Part shown: piece after piece, positions 48,353-55,823 of the stretch
How the letters are laid out: each line of letters begins with the position of its first letter
How positions within the stretch are numbered: the stretch's first letter is position 1
Source: Glycomyces algeriensis
GTDB lineage: Bacteria > Actinomycetota > Actinomycetes > Mycobacteriales > Micromonosporaceae
Assembly: GCF_027622855.1 (NCBI RefSeq)
Contig: NZ_JAPZVR010000001.1
Coordinates: 455,282 to 511,104, forward strand
Length of the DNA stretch: 55,823 nt
Direction of reading: 5' to 3'
The notes under the pieces: model-generated
What the model was told of the DNA's origin: nothing
Seen by the model: the letters and a program-made list of their open reading frames with translations, nothing else
Database searches by the model: none
Program-made: the position numbers and the translations under genes

Positions 48353-49150
48353 TCAGGGAAGGATCGAGTCCACGTACCCGCCGTCGACCCGCACGGCCGC
48401 GCCGGTGGTCGCGGACGCGAGCGGCGAGCTCAGGTACGCCACCAGGTTCGCGATCTCCTCGGGCTCGATGAGGCGGCGCAGCAGGGACTGCGGGCGGTGC
48501 AGCCGCATGAACTCGCGCTGCGCCTCCTCCCACGACAGGTCCCGGTCGACGAGCTGGTAGACGAAGTCCTCCACGCCGCCGGTGCGGGTGGGCCCGGCGA
48601 TCACCGAGTTGACGGTGACCCCGGAGCCGGCCGAGGACTTGGCGAAGCCGCGGGAGACGCCGAGGAGCGCGGTCTTGGTGGTGCCGTAGTGGATCATCTC
48701 CTCGGGGATGACCACGGCGGAGTCGCTGGCGATGTTGAGGACGCGGCCCCAGCCCCGCGCGGTCATGCCGGGCAGGTACGTGCGGATCAGGCGCACGGCG
48801 GAGAGCACGTTGACCTCGAAGTAGCGCCGCCATTCGTCGTCGGCGATCTCCAGGGCCGGCTCGGCGCCGAAGATCCCGAGGTTGTTGACGAGGATGTCGA
48901 CCGTCGGGAGCCCGTCGGCGAGCGCGGCGGTGCCGTCCTCGGTGGCGAGGTCGCCCGGAGCGGCGAAGCAGCGGTCGGTGAAGGTGATCTCGTTGATGCG
49001 GGCCACGGCGGCGTCGACGGTCGCGGGCTTGCGGCCGTTGACGCCCACGCGCGCCCCGGCGAGGGCGAGCTTCGCGGCGATGGCCTCGCCGATGCCCTGG
49101 GTGGAGCCGGTGACGAGCGCAGTCCTGCCTTCGAGGTCGATCGCGATCAT
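48353..49150 (-). CDS. SDR-family oxidoreductase
   Basis: 265-aa classical SDR. The coenzyme motif is ALVTGSTQGIGEAIA near residue 12, followed by VGVNGRK suggesting NADP preference, VNNLG in place of NNAG, and active site SDSAVV...YGTTK. The C-terminal VAYLSSPLASATTGAAVRVDGGYVDSILP is of the FabG-like type. It is divergent from the pectate lyase gene, with a LacI-type operator between, so a role in uronate or keto-sugar reduction is possible; KduD- or uronate-dehydrogenase-specific features are not evident. Confidence 0.86.
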   Translation of the reverse strand: MIAIDLEGRTALVTGSTQGIGEAIAAKLALAGARVGVNGRKPATVDAAVARINEITFTDRCFAAPGDLATEDGTAALADGLPTVDILVNNLGIFGAEPALEIADDEWRRYFEVNVLSAVRLIRTYLPGMTARGWGRVLNIASDSAVVIPEEMIHYGTTKTALLGVSRGFAKSSAGSGVTVNSVIAGPTRTGGVEDFVYQLVDRDLSWEEAQREFMRLHRPQSLLRRLIEPEEIANLVAYLSSPLASATTGAAVRVDGGYVDSILP

Positions 49151-49233
49151 GGGGCCACCCTAACGCCGCGCGCGCCGGCGCCGCGCCGGTTCGCGGCCGA
49201 CCGGCCTGGAGCGAACCGTCCGAAATCGACGAC

Positions 49234-49272
49234 TGCCAACGCTTGCCAGAGTTCCCCCGCATTATGTAAATT
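49234..49272 (+). promoter_or_regulatory. Pectate lyase promoter overlapped by a LacI-type operator
   Basis: TGCCAACGCTTGCCA (49234-49248) is a near-palindrome centred on CG and resembles the sites before the second lacI gene. The -35 TTGCCA (49243-49248) falls inside it; an 18-bp spacer leads to the -10 TAAATT (49267-49272). Confidence 0.6.
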
Positions 49273-49351
49273 GATGAAAATAAATGTGATGTTCGTCGAT
49301 ATCCGCAGCGTCGGACGGCGACCGTCGCCCCCTCCGATCGAAAGGCACGCC

Positions 49352-50788
49352 ATGTCCTCCTCACCGCCCGCGAGCGCACCGCCGCGCCCGCCCGCGACTC
49401 GCGCCAAGCGCCTGACGCTGGTCCTCGCGTTCCTCGCCAGCGCCGTCCTCGCCGCCACCGGCGTGAGCGCCTGGCACACCCCGAAGGCGGAGGCCTTCGA
49501 GGTCGGCACCTGGTACCAGCTCCAGTCCCGCCACTCCGGCCTCGTCCTCGGCATCCGGGCGGCCTCGCCCGACAACGGCGCCGAAGCCGTCCAATGGGAC
49601 GCCAACGGCTCCTACGACCAGCAGTTCCGCTTCGTCGACTCCGGCGGCGGCTACTACCGTATTCAGGCCCGGCATTCGAATAAGGTCCTCGACGTCGCGA
49701 GCGGCTCCACCGCGGACGGCGCGAAAGTCCAGCAGTGGGGCGACGCGAACTCCACCAACCAGCAGTGGCGCATCCAGGAGAGCGGCGGCTACGCCACCTT
49801 CGTGAACCGCGCCTCCGGCAAGGCCCTCGACCTCTGGGAGTGGTCGACCGTGAAGGGCGGCAGGATCTCCCAGTACACGGCGACCGGTGCCGTGAACCAG
49901 CAGTGGCGGCTCGTCCCGGTCGACGGCTCGGGCCGCCCCGGGCACGTGGACGACCTGGAGGGCTTCGGCAACGGCACCACCGGCGGCCAGGGCGGCACCA
50001 CCGTCACCGTAACGAACCAGGCGGACCTGGAGACCTATGCGAACGCCTCGGGCGCTTACATCATCAAGGTCGCGGCCGCGATCAACATCAGCCCCAAAGG
50101 AAAGGAGATCCGCGTCGGCTCGAACAAGACGATCATCGGCGTCGGCACCTCCGGCCAGATCGTGGGCGGCGGGTTCTTCCTCGGCGCGGGCACGAACAAC
50201 GTCATCATCCGCAACCTGACGATCCGCGACACGCTCATGGCCGACGACGACCCCGGCGACGACGCGTACGACTACGACGGCATCCAGATGGACACCGCCA
50301 GCAACGTGTGGATCGACCACAACCGCATCTACAACATGAACGACGGCCTCATCGACTCCCGCAAGGACACCACGAACCTCACGGTCTCCTGGAACGAGCT
50401 CGGTCCGGGCAACAAGTCCTTCGGCATCGGCTGGACCGAGAACACGACCGCCCGGATCACCATCCACCACAACTGGATCCACGGCACGAACCAGCGCAAC
50501 CCGAGCACCGACAACGTCGCCTACGCGCACCTCTACAACAACCACCTGCAGGACGTCAGCGGGTACGGCAACTACTCCCGCGGCGCCACGAAGATGGTCA
50601 TCGAGAACTCCTACTTCGACAACGTGAACGACCCGTTCTACCCCGACGCGACCGCGCAGCTGCGCCAGAGCGGCAGCATCCTCGTCGACTGCACCGGCGA
50701 CCGCGTCACCAGCGGCTCGGCCTTCACCCCGTCAACGTTCTACCCGTACACGCTCGACGCCGCCAGCGCGGTGCCTAGCGGGGGATGA
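49352..50788 (+). CDS. Secreted pectate lyase (PL1) with ricin-type carbohydrate-binding domain
   Basis: 478-aa exported lyase that cleaves polygalacturonate by beta-elimination. GAAAGG lies before the ATG. A long signal peptide (residues 1-49) with basic start and hydrophobic core ends near KAEAF. Residues 52-190 form a ricin/CBM13-like trefoil with QxW-type repeats (DQQFRF, NQQWRI, NQQWRL). The PL1 beta-helix follows: [19 protein letters not shown], then [19 protein letters not shown] with Ca-binding aspartates, and [15 protein letters not shown] with the catalytic-region Arg. The N-terminal placement of the binding domain is noteworthy. The 3' end overlaps convergent lldD by 14 bp. Confidence 0.94.
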   Translation: MSSSPPASAPPRPPATRAKRLTLVLAFLASAVLAATGVSAWHTPKAEAFEVGTWYQLQSRHSGLVLGIRAASPDNGAEAVQWDANGSYDQQFRFVDSGGGYYRIQARHSNKVLDVASGSTADGAKVQQWGDANSTNQQWRIQESGGYATFVNRASGKALDLWEWSTVKGGRISQYTATGAVNQQWRLVPVDGSGRPGHVDDLEGFGNGTTGGQGGTTVTVTNQADLETYANASGAYIIKVAAAINISPKGKEIRVGSNKTIIGVGTSGQIVGGGFFLGAGTNNVIIRNLTIRDTLMADDDPGDDAYDYDGIQMDTASNVWIDHNRIYNMNDGLIDSRKDTTNLTVSWNELGPGNKSFGIGWTENTTARITIHHNWIHGTNQRNPSTDNVAYAHLYNNHLQDVSGYGNYSRGATKMVIENSYFDNVNDPFYPDATAQLRQSGSILVDCTGDRVTSGSAFTPSTFYPYTLDAASAVPSGG

Positions 50789-52007
50789 GCCGCTGGAGCT
50801 GGGTCACGTGGCCCGGCTCCAGCTCCTCCAGGCTCGCCACGCCGAGGAGCCTCATGGTGCGCTCGACCTCCTCCTTGAGGATCGCGATGGTGCGGTCCAC
50901 ACCGTCGCGGCCGCCCGCCATGAGGCCGTACAGGTACGCCCGGCCGATCATGGTGAACCTGGCGCCCAGAGCGATCGAGGCCACGATGTCCGCGCCGGAC
51001 ATGATCCCGGTGTCCACGTGCACCTCCGTGTCCCGGCCGACCTCGCGCACCACCTCGGGCAGGAGGTGGAAGGGGACCGGGGCGCGGTCGAGCTGGCGGC
51101 CGCCGTGGTTGGAGAGGGTGATGCCGTCGACTCCCATGTCCGCCAAGCGCTTCGCGTCGGCGACGGTCTGCACGCCCTTGACCACGAGCTTGCCGGGCCA
51201 CTGCGCCTTGATCCAGGCCAGGTCCTCGTAGTCCACCGTCGGGTCGAACATGGAGTTCAGCAGGTCGGCCACGGTCCCGGACCAGCGCGAGAGCGACGCG
51301 AACGCGAGCGGCTCGGTGGTGAGCATGTCGAACCACCAGTTCGGGTGCTTCGCCATGTCGAAGACGGTCTTCACCGTCAGCTCCGGCGGGATCGCGAAGC
51401 CGTTGCGCTTGTCCCGCAGCCGCGCCCCCGCCACCGGTACGTCCACAGTGACCAGCAGGGTGTCGAACCCGGCCGCGGCGGCCCGGTCGACGAGCGCCAT
51501 GGAGCGGTCGCGGTCCTTCCACATGTACAGCTGGAACCAGTTGCGGCCGTTCGCGCCTCCCGCCTCGGCGACGTCCTCGATCGGCGTGGTGCCCATCGTG
51601 GACAGCGCGAACGGGATGCCGGCGGCGGCCGCGGCTCCGGCGCCGGCCCGCTCGCCCTCGGTGTGCATCATGCGCGTGAACCCCGTGGGGGCGATGCCGA
51701 ACGGCAGCGCCGAGCGTCGGCCGAGCACGTCCCACCCGGTGTCGAGTTTCGAGACGTCCCGCAGGATCGCGGGATGGAACTCGATGTCCTTGAACGCCTG
51801 CCGCGCCCGCGCCAGCGAGAGCTCGGCCTCGGCGGCGCCCTCGGTGTAGTCGAACGCGGCGCGCGGGGTGCGCTTCTTGGCGATCCGGCGCAGGTCCTCG
51901 ATCGTGAGGGCGGCGCGCAGGCGCCGCCGCTTCGCGTTGAAGTCCGGCTTCTTGAACTTCACCAAGGGCAGGAAATCCTTGGGCCGGGGAAACTGTCGCT
52001 GCGTCAT
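50775..52007 (-). CDS. lldD: FMN-dependent alpha-hydroxy-acid dehydrogenase (L-lactate dehydrogenase)
   Basis: 410-aa TIM-barrel flavoenzyme that oxidises L-lactate or related 2-hydroxy acids to 2-oxo acids, passing electrons to quinones or oxygen. Conserved pieces are [17 protein letters not shown] near residue 46, [30 protein letters not shown] with the catalytic Lys, and the active-site SNHGGRQLD with His301 and Arg304. The ATG start at 52007 gives the usual family length; the open frame further upstream lacks similarity. A palindromic GTTTGAATCGTTTCAAAC lies 94 bp upstream. Lactate is the likely substrate, and it is a product of L-rhamnose breakdown in some pathways. Confidence 0.93.
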   Translation of the reverse strand: MTQRQFPRPKDFLPLVKFKKPDFNAKRRRLRAALTIEDLRRIAKKRTPRAAFDYTEGAAEAELSLARARQAFKDIEFHPAILRDVSKLDTGWDVLGRRSALPFGIAPTGFTRMMHTEGERAGAGAAAAAGIPFALSTMGTTPIEDVAEAGGANGRNWFQLYMWKDRDRSMALVDRAAAAGFDTLLVTVDVPVAGARLRDKRNGFAIPPELTVKTVFDMAKHPNWWFDMLTTEPLAFASLSRWSGTVADLLNSMFDPTVDYEDLAWIKAQWPGKLVVKGVQTVADAKRLADMGVDGITLSNHGGRQLDRAPVPFHLLPEVVREVGRDTEVHVDTGIMSGADIVASIALGARFTMIGRAYLYGLMAGGRDGVDRTIAILKEEVERTMRLLGVASLEELEPGHVTQLQRLIPR

Positions 52008-52100
52008 GTGCGGGCCTATCGGGAGATGACGGGTGGGGCAACCTGCGGCCCGGACGCCGCGGCCGCCGGTACCCCTGACCGCCGCTGCGGCCCCGACCGC

Positions 52101-52118
52101 AGTTTGAATCGTTTCAAA
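52101..52118. promoter_or_regulatory. Palindromic LacI-like operator upstream of lldD
   Basis: GTTTGAATCGTTTCAAAC has perfect 7-bp arms around TCGT. On the other strand it contains AAACGATT, the same core as the rhamnogalacturonan operators at 2849 and 6656. Confidence 0.6.
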
Positions 52119-52152
52119 CCCTGAGCCTATCCCACCCGGCGCTCCCGCACCA

Positions 52153-52195
52153 GGCCCCGCCTCCGATGCGCCCATCGCGCACCGGAGGCGGGGCC
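52153..52195 (-). terminator. 19-bp hairpin terminator after the alpha-glucosidase gene
   Basis: Arms GGCCCCGCCTCCGATGCGC (52153-52171) and GCGCACCGGAGGCGGGGCC (52177-52195) match at 18 of 19 positions around a 5-nt loop, 7 bp beyond the stop codon of the leftward gene. Confidence 0.82.
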
Positions 52196-52201
52196 GGGAA
52201 C

Positions 52202-53884
52202 TCACTCGCCGCCGCGCAGCCAGACCGTGGTCTCGGGCGGCAGTTCGCCGTCGACCGGCCCGCTGGCGATCAGCACCTCGCCGGCGGGCAGCGGCACGGC
52301 GGTCGCGCCGAAGTTCGCCACGGCCTCCCAGCCGTTCGTCCGGCGCAGATGCAGCACCTGCGGTCCCGAGTCCACCCACGTCAGCGACTCGTCGGTCTGG
52401 AGCCGCCGCCGCAGCGCCAGGGCGTCGCGGTACAGGTTGAGGGTCGAGTCAGGGTCGTCCGACTGCGCCTCGACCGAGACCGCGCCGAACCACTCCGGTT
52501 GCGGCAGATGGGCTTCGGCGCTGCCGAACCCGTAGGACTCACCCTTCTCCGTCCACGGGATCGGCACCCGGCAGCCGTCGCGGCCCACGTCGGTGCCGGG
52601 GCTGCGGAAGAAGGTCGGGTCCTGCCGCTCCTCGTCCGGGATCTCCGCGACCTCGCCCAGGCCGAGCTCCTCGCCCTGGTAGAGGTACGCGCTGCCCGGC
52701 AGCGCGAGCATGAGCAGGGTCGCGGCCCGCGCGCGGCGCAGCCCGGCGGCGGTGTCGAGCACCGGGTCGGAGCCGCCCGAGAGCAGCCACTTGCGGTTGT
52801 AGTGGCGCGGCCGGTCCCCGTTCGGCGGCAGGCCGTACCGGGTCGCGTGGCGCACCACGTCGTGGTTGGAGAACACCCAGGTCGTGGAGGAACCGGACGC
52901 GGCGGCCTGCTCGAGGTTGTCGACGATGATGCGGCGGAACGCCCCCGCGTCGAAGTCGGCTTCGAGGAGGTCGAAGTTGAACGCCTGGCCCAGGCCCTCG
53001 GCGCTGGCGTAGCGGGCGCGGCGCGCGGGCGGGTCGACCCAGGCCTCGGCGACGGCGATGCGCGGCGGCTCGTACTCGTTGAAGACCTCGCGCCAGCCGG
53101 CGTAGATGTCGTGCACCTCGTCGCGGTCCCACAGCAGGTGGGTGCCGGTGGCCCGGTCCATCGCCGCGAGCTCGGCCTCGGAGGGCAGGTCCTCGGGGAG
53201 GTGCTTGGCGAGGGCGTGCGCGACGTCGACGCGGAAGCCGTCCACGCCGCGGTCGGACCAGAACCGCAGGGTCTTGAGGAAGTCGTCGCGCACGTCCTGG
53301 TTGCGCCAGTTGAAGTCCGGCTGCTCGGGGGCGAACAGGTGGAGGTACCACTGGCCGTCGCCCACGGCCTCCCAGGCCGGGCCGCCGAACATGCAGACCC
53401 AGTCGGCGGGCGGCAGTTCGCCGTGCGGGCCGAGGCCGTCGCGGAAGACGTACCGGTCGCGTTCGGGGGAGCCCTTCGGGGAGGCCAGGGCCTGCTGGAA
53501 CCACTCGTGCTGGTCGGACGAGTGGTTGGGGACGATGTCGACGATGAGCTTGATGCCCGCGGCGTGCAGGGCCGCGATCATGTCGTCGAAGTCGGCGAGG
53601 GTGCCCAGGCGCGGGTCGACGTCGCGGTAGTCGGCGACGTCGTAGCCGCCGTCGGCCAGCTCGGAGGGGTAGAACGGGCTGAGCCAGACGGCGTCGACCC
53701 CGAGTCCGGCGAGGTAGTCGACGCGGGAGGTGATGCCGGGGAGGTCGCCGAGGCCGTCGCCGTTCGCGTCGGCGAAGCTGCGCGGGTAGATCTGGTAGAC
53801 GGTCGCCTGGCGCCACCAGTCGGCGTCGATGCGGCCGGGTGCGGCGTTGTCGGTGGTGCTCGTGAGCAGCTCGGTCATGGACAT
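52202..53884 (-). CDS. GH13 alpha-glucosidase (oligo-1,6-glucosidase type)
   Basis: 560-aa intracellular glycoside hydrolase cleaving glucose from malto- or isomalto-oligosaccharides. ATG 53884 has GAAAGG upstream (ATG 53878 is an alternative). GH13 regions in order: [17 protein letters not shown] with nucleophile Asp220, AVAEAW with acid/base Glu280, and FSNHD with Asp342. The [21 protein letters not shown] start is diagnostic for this subgroup. It is divergent from a ROK regulator. An AT-rich imperfect palindrome (TTAAATCTAATTTGAA, around 53913-53928) between the genes may be the operator. No sugar transporter is adjacent. Confidence 0.95.
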   Translation of the reverse strand: MSMTELLTSTTDNAAPGRIDADWWRQATVYQIYPRSFADANGDGLGDLPGITSRVDYLAGLGVDAVWLSPFYPSELADGGYDVADYRDVDPRLGTLADFDDMIAALHAAGIKLIVDIVPNHSSDQHEWFQQALASPKGSPERDRYVFRDGLGPHGELPPADWVCMFGGPAWEAVGDGQWYLHLFAPEQPDFNWRNQDVRDDFLKTLRFWSDRGVDGFRVDVAHALAKHLPEDLPSEAELAAMDRATGTHLLWDRDEVHDIYAGWREVFNEYEPPRIAVAEAWVDPPARRARYASAEGLGQAFNFDLLEADFDAGAFRRIIVDNLEQAAASGSSTTWVFSNHDVVRHATRYGLPPNGDRPRHYNRKWLLSGGSDPVLDTAAGLRRARAATLLMLALPGSAYLYQGEELGLGEVAEIPDEERQDPTFFRSPGTDVGRDGCRVPIPWTEKGESYGFGSAEAHLPQPEWFGAVSVEAQSDDPDSTLNLYRDALALRRRLQTDESLTWVDSGPQVLHLRRTNGWEAVANFGATAVPLPAGEVLIASGPVDGELPPETTVWLRGGE

Positions 53885-53967
53885 GAGCCTTTCAGCTGTT
53901 GATATCCTGATTAAATCTAATTTGAAAATCAAGTGGCTCCTGCCATACTGAGGCACGGAAAGCCGAG

Positions 53968-55212
53968 GTGTCAAGAGAGTTGCCCCGAGAAGACGAGAAG
54001 TACGCGTTCGCACTGCGCCGGGCGAACGCCGCCGCCGTGCTCGAGTACGCCTGGAGCACGACCGCGTTCACCGCCAGCGACGCCATCGCCGCCACCGGGC
54101 TGACCCGCTCCACGGTGATAGCGCTCTGCGACGACCTCGTCGAACGGGGCTGGTTCGCGGAGCTCCCGAACGCCCGCGCCGCGGGGGAGGAGTACCGCAA
54201 GGGCCGCCCCGCCCGCAGGTACGGGCTCCGCGCCGACGCCGGATCGGTCGTCGGCGTCGACGCCGGCCAGCACTGCGTGACGGCCGCGGTCGCCGACCTG
54301 CGCGGGCGCGAACTCGCGCGCGTCCACACCGAGGTCGACCCGGACGGCATCGAGGACCGCGTCTCCATCGCCGACCGGACCATCGCGAAGGCGCTCGACG
54401 CCGCGGGCGTCCTGGAGCGGTCGGTCCTCTGCGCCGCCGTCGGCGTGCCCGCCCCCACCGACCTCGACGGCGCCTCGCCCGATGGCGAGTTCGAGTTCTG
54501 GTCCCGCATGAACCCCGGTTTCGCCGCGCACTTCCGCGAGCGCGGCTGGCTCACCGAGGTCGAGAATGACGCGAACCTCGCGGCGCTCGCCGAAGGCGCC
54601 CTCGGCGCCGGGGTCGGCGCCTCCTCCTACATCGCCCTGATGTCGGGGGAGCGGTTCGGCGCGGGCTACGTGGTCGACGGCCACCTCGTGCGCGGCAAGC
54701 GCGGCGCGGCGGGCGAGCTGCGGCTCCTCTCGCTCGTCGAAGGCGTCGGCTCGACCCACGGCATCGCGGCCCTGCTCCGCACCTGGGCCCTCGACCTGCG
54801 CACCTCAGGCGCAGTGAGCGACGACAGCCTGATCATGAAGACGCCCAAGGAGCAGCTCGGCGCCGAGATCGTGTTCCATGCCGCCGAGGCCGGCGACCCG
54901 GCCGCGCTCGCGCTCCTCGACCGCATGGCCGAGCGGCTCGCCCGCATCTGCGCGGTGCTCGGCGGGCTCCTCGACGTGGAGCGCATCGTCTTCTCCGGAG
55001 CCGTGGCCGAGTCCCTCGGCCTGCTCCTGCCCCGCACGGCCGCCCGCCTCGACGAGCTGACCCACCCGCCCGCGCCCGAGCTCGCGGCCTCCCCGCTCGG
55101 CGGCGGCGTGGTCACCCTCGGCGCGCTGGCCCGCGCCCTGGAGATCGTGCGCACGAACGCCATCGCCCTCGACCCGCTCGCCCCAATGCGGGAACAAACT
55201 ATTCCGTTCTGA
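53968..55212 (+). CDS. ROK-family transcriptional regulator
   Basis: 414-aa regulator with an N-terminal winged helix (VLEYAWSTTAFTASDAIAAT, then GLTRSTVIALCDDLVERGW) and a C-terminal ROK sugar-kinase-like domain (VVGVDAGQHCVTAAVADLRG, then VENDANLAALAEGALGAG and SGERFGAGYVVDGHLVRGKRGAAGEL). The cysteine-containing zinc motif of many ROK proteins is absent (the GAAGELRLL region has no Cys cluster), which is common in actinomycete regulators. GTG 53968 is used; TTG 53980 is possible. It probably represses the divergent alpha-glucosidase in response to a glucose-type ligand. Confidence 0.9.
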   Translation: MSRELPREDEKYAFALRRANAAAVLEYAWSTTAFTASDAIAATGLTRSTVIALCDDLVERGWFAELPNARAAGEEYRKGRPARRYGLRADAGSVVGVDAGQHCVTAAVADLRGRELARVHTEVDPDGIEDRVSIADRTIAKALDAAGVLERSVLCAAVGVPAPTDLDGASPDGEFEFWSRMNPGFAAHFRERGWLTEVENDANLAALAEGALGAGVGASSYIALMSGERFGAGYVVDGHLVRGKRGAAGELRLLSLVEGVGSTHGIAALLRTWALDLRTSGAVSDDSLIMKTPKEQLGAEIVFHAAEAGDPAALALLDRMAERLARICAVLGGLLDVERIVFSGAVAESLGLLLPRTAARLDELTHPPAPELAASPLGGGVVTLGALARALEIVRTNAIALDPLAPMREQTIPF

Positions 55213-55254
55213 TATTCTGAGGCGGCATCGTTCCACGAGTGAAAGCGAGTCGCC

Positions 55255-55743
55255 ATGAGCACCAAGCCCGAACCGGTCCCCGAGGGCTACGGCACCGTCA
55301 CGCCCTGGATCGTCACGAGCGACACCGCCCGCGTCATCGACTTCATCAAGGACGCCTTCGACGGCGAGGAGCTCGGCCGGGTCGAACTCGAGCCCGGCAG
55401 GATCGGCCACGCCGAAGTCCGCATAGGGACCTCGATCGTGATGCTCTTCGACACGCCGTTCACTGTGGACACCCCGGCGCTGCTGCGGCTCTACGTCGAC
55501 GACGCCGAAGCCGTACTCGCCCGCGCCGTCGGCGCCGGAGCGACGATCGTGACCCCCGTGACCGACGTCCAGGCCTGGGGCGACCGCGTCGCCCGCCTGC
55601 GCGACCCCCTCGGCAACATCTGGTGGCTCCAAGAGCGCGTGGAAGCGCCCGACCCCGAGGAGGCCATGCGCCGCATGGAGGAGCCGAAGTACGTCAAGGC
55701 CATGGAGCAGACCCAGGTCATGGACGCCCCGGGCCTGATCTGA
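55255..55743 (+). CDS. VOC/glyoxalase-like (PhnB-type) protein
   Basis: 162-aa protein of the vicinal oxygen chelate fold. Two beta-alpha-beta-beta-beta halves are visible: VTPWIVTSDTARVIDFIKDAF with GHAEVRIGTSIVMLFD, and LRLYVDDAEAVLARAVGAGAT with WGDRVARLRDPLGNIWWLQE. This is the PhnB/YkgJ-like group of bleomycin-resistance/glyoxalase relatives with no assigned reaction. It has its own upstream region of 42 bp and GAAAGCGAG before the ATG. A G-run follows the stop within 15 nt. Confidence 0.88.
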   Translation: MSTKPEPVPEGYGTVTPWIVTSDTARVIDFIKDAFDGEELGRVELEPGRIGHAEVRIGTSIVMLFDTPFTVDTPALLRLYVDDAEAVLARAVGAGATIVTPVTDVQAWGDRVARLRDPLGNIWWLQERVEAPDPEEAMRRMEEPKYVKAMEQTQVMDAPGLI

Positions 55744-55823
55744 CGGTTCGGGCCCCCGGGGGGGGGGGGGGGGCCCGGCCCCGGGGGCGCACACCCACCC
55801 CCCCCCAAACGGGCCCAAAGAAA
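55744..55823. other. Low-quality G/C-run at the end of the window
   Basis: A run of about 16 G (55758-55773) is followed by mixed C and G runs and an A-rich end. Like the tracts at 19.09 and 40.71 kb, it begins just after a stop codon. The window seems to end where read quality collapsed at a terminator. Confidence 0.5.

Noticed and set aside
48353..49150. Assignment of the SDR as KduD or uronate dehydrogenase
   Set aside because: Only general SDR motifs are visible, and VNNLG and the C-terminal region do not specifically point to either enzyme.

Overview
This window is a very GC-rich chromosomal segment from an actinomycete-type bacterium. The supports are a strong G/C bias at third codon positions, many GTG and TTG starts, leaderless promoters, Tat-type and lipoprotein signals, abundant LacI/TetR/ROK regulators, and ars and type III PKS genes of actinobacterial style. 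The genus cannot be fixed from sequence alone; a soil or plant-associated saprophyte such as a Glycomyces- or Streptomyces-like organism would fit. I see no tRNA, rRNA, CRISPR array, insertion sequence or phage gene. Three G-run/C-run tracts (about 19.08, 40.71 and 55.76 kb) look like sequencing or assembly artefacts, so linkage across the first two is less certain.

Layout. 0.1-10.1 kb is a rhamnogalacturonan-I locus: a PL26-type exo-lyase, a PL11 lyase, a DUF2264 protein, an orphan sugar-binding lipoprotein, an SDR and a LacI regulator. Near-identical operators at three promoters tie these together. 10.1-17.7 kb holds three consecutive divergent TetR/enzyme modules (alpha/beta hydrolase, carotenoid oxygenase, FAD monooxygenase); the last TetR continues into a DUF89 phosphatase and an esterase. 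18-22 kb has glucose dehydrogenase, a secreted tripeptidyl-aminopeptidase-like hydrolase and a MarR/GTP cyclohydrolase II pair. 22.1-26.6 kb is an arsenic resistance island: arsR, an ArsO-like flavoprotein with a cysteine-rich tail, a P-loop kinase, a second arsR, acr3 and arsC. 26.6-30.2 kb is an LplABC-type ABC sugar transporter. 30.3-34.2 kb is a small uncharacterised type III PKS locus (methyltransferase, UbiA prenyltransferase, acyl-CoA dehydrogenase, PKS). 34.2-40.7 kb has a multidomain subtilase, an XRE regulator, an alcohol dehydrogenase and an MFS transporter. 40.8-47.1 kb is a glucarate/galactarate operon (kdgD-gudD-tctCBA) with a divergent LysR. 47.1-55.8 kb has a second LacI regulator, an SDR, a PL1 pectate lyase with a ricin-type domain, lldD, a GH13 alpha-glucosidase with a ROK regulator, and a glyoxalase-like protein.

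Together the loci suggest pectin use. PL1 would cut homogalacturonan and PL11/PL26 would cut rhamnogalacturonan. Oligosaccharides would be imported by ABC systems, and galacturonate-derived aldarate would be degraded by GudD and KdgD toward 2-oxoglutarate semialdehyde. The oxidative uronate dehydrogenase and the final semialdehyde dehydrogenase are not identified here.
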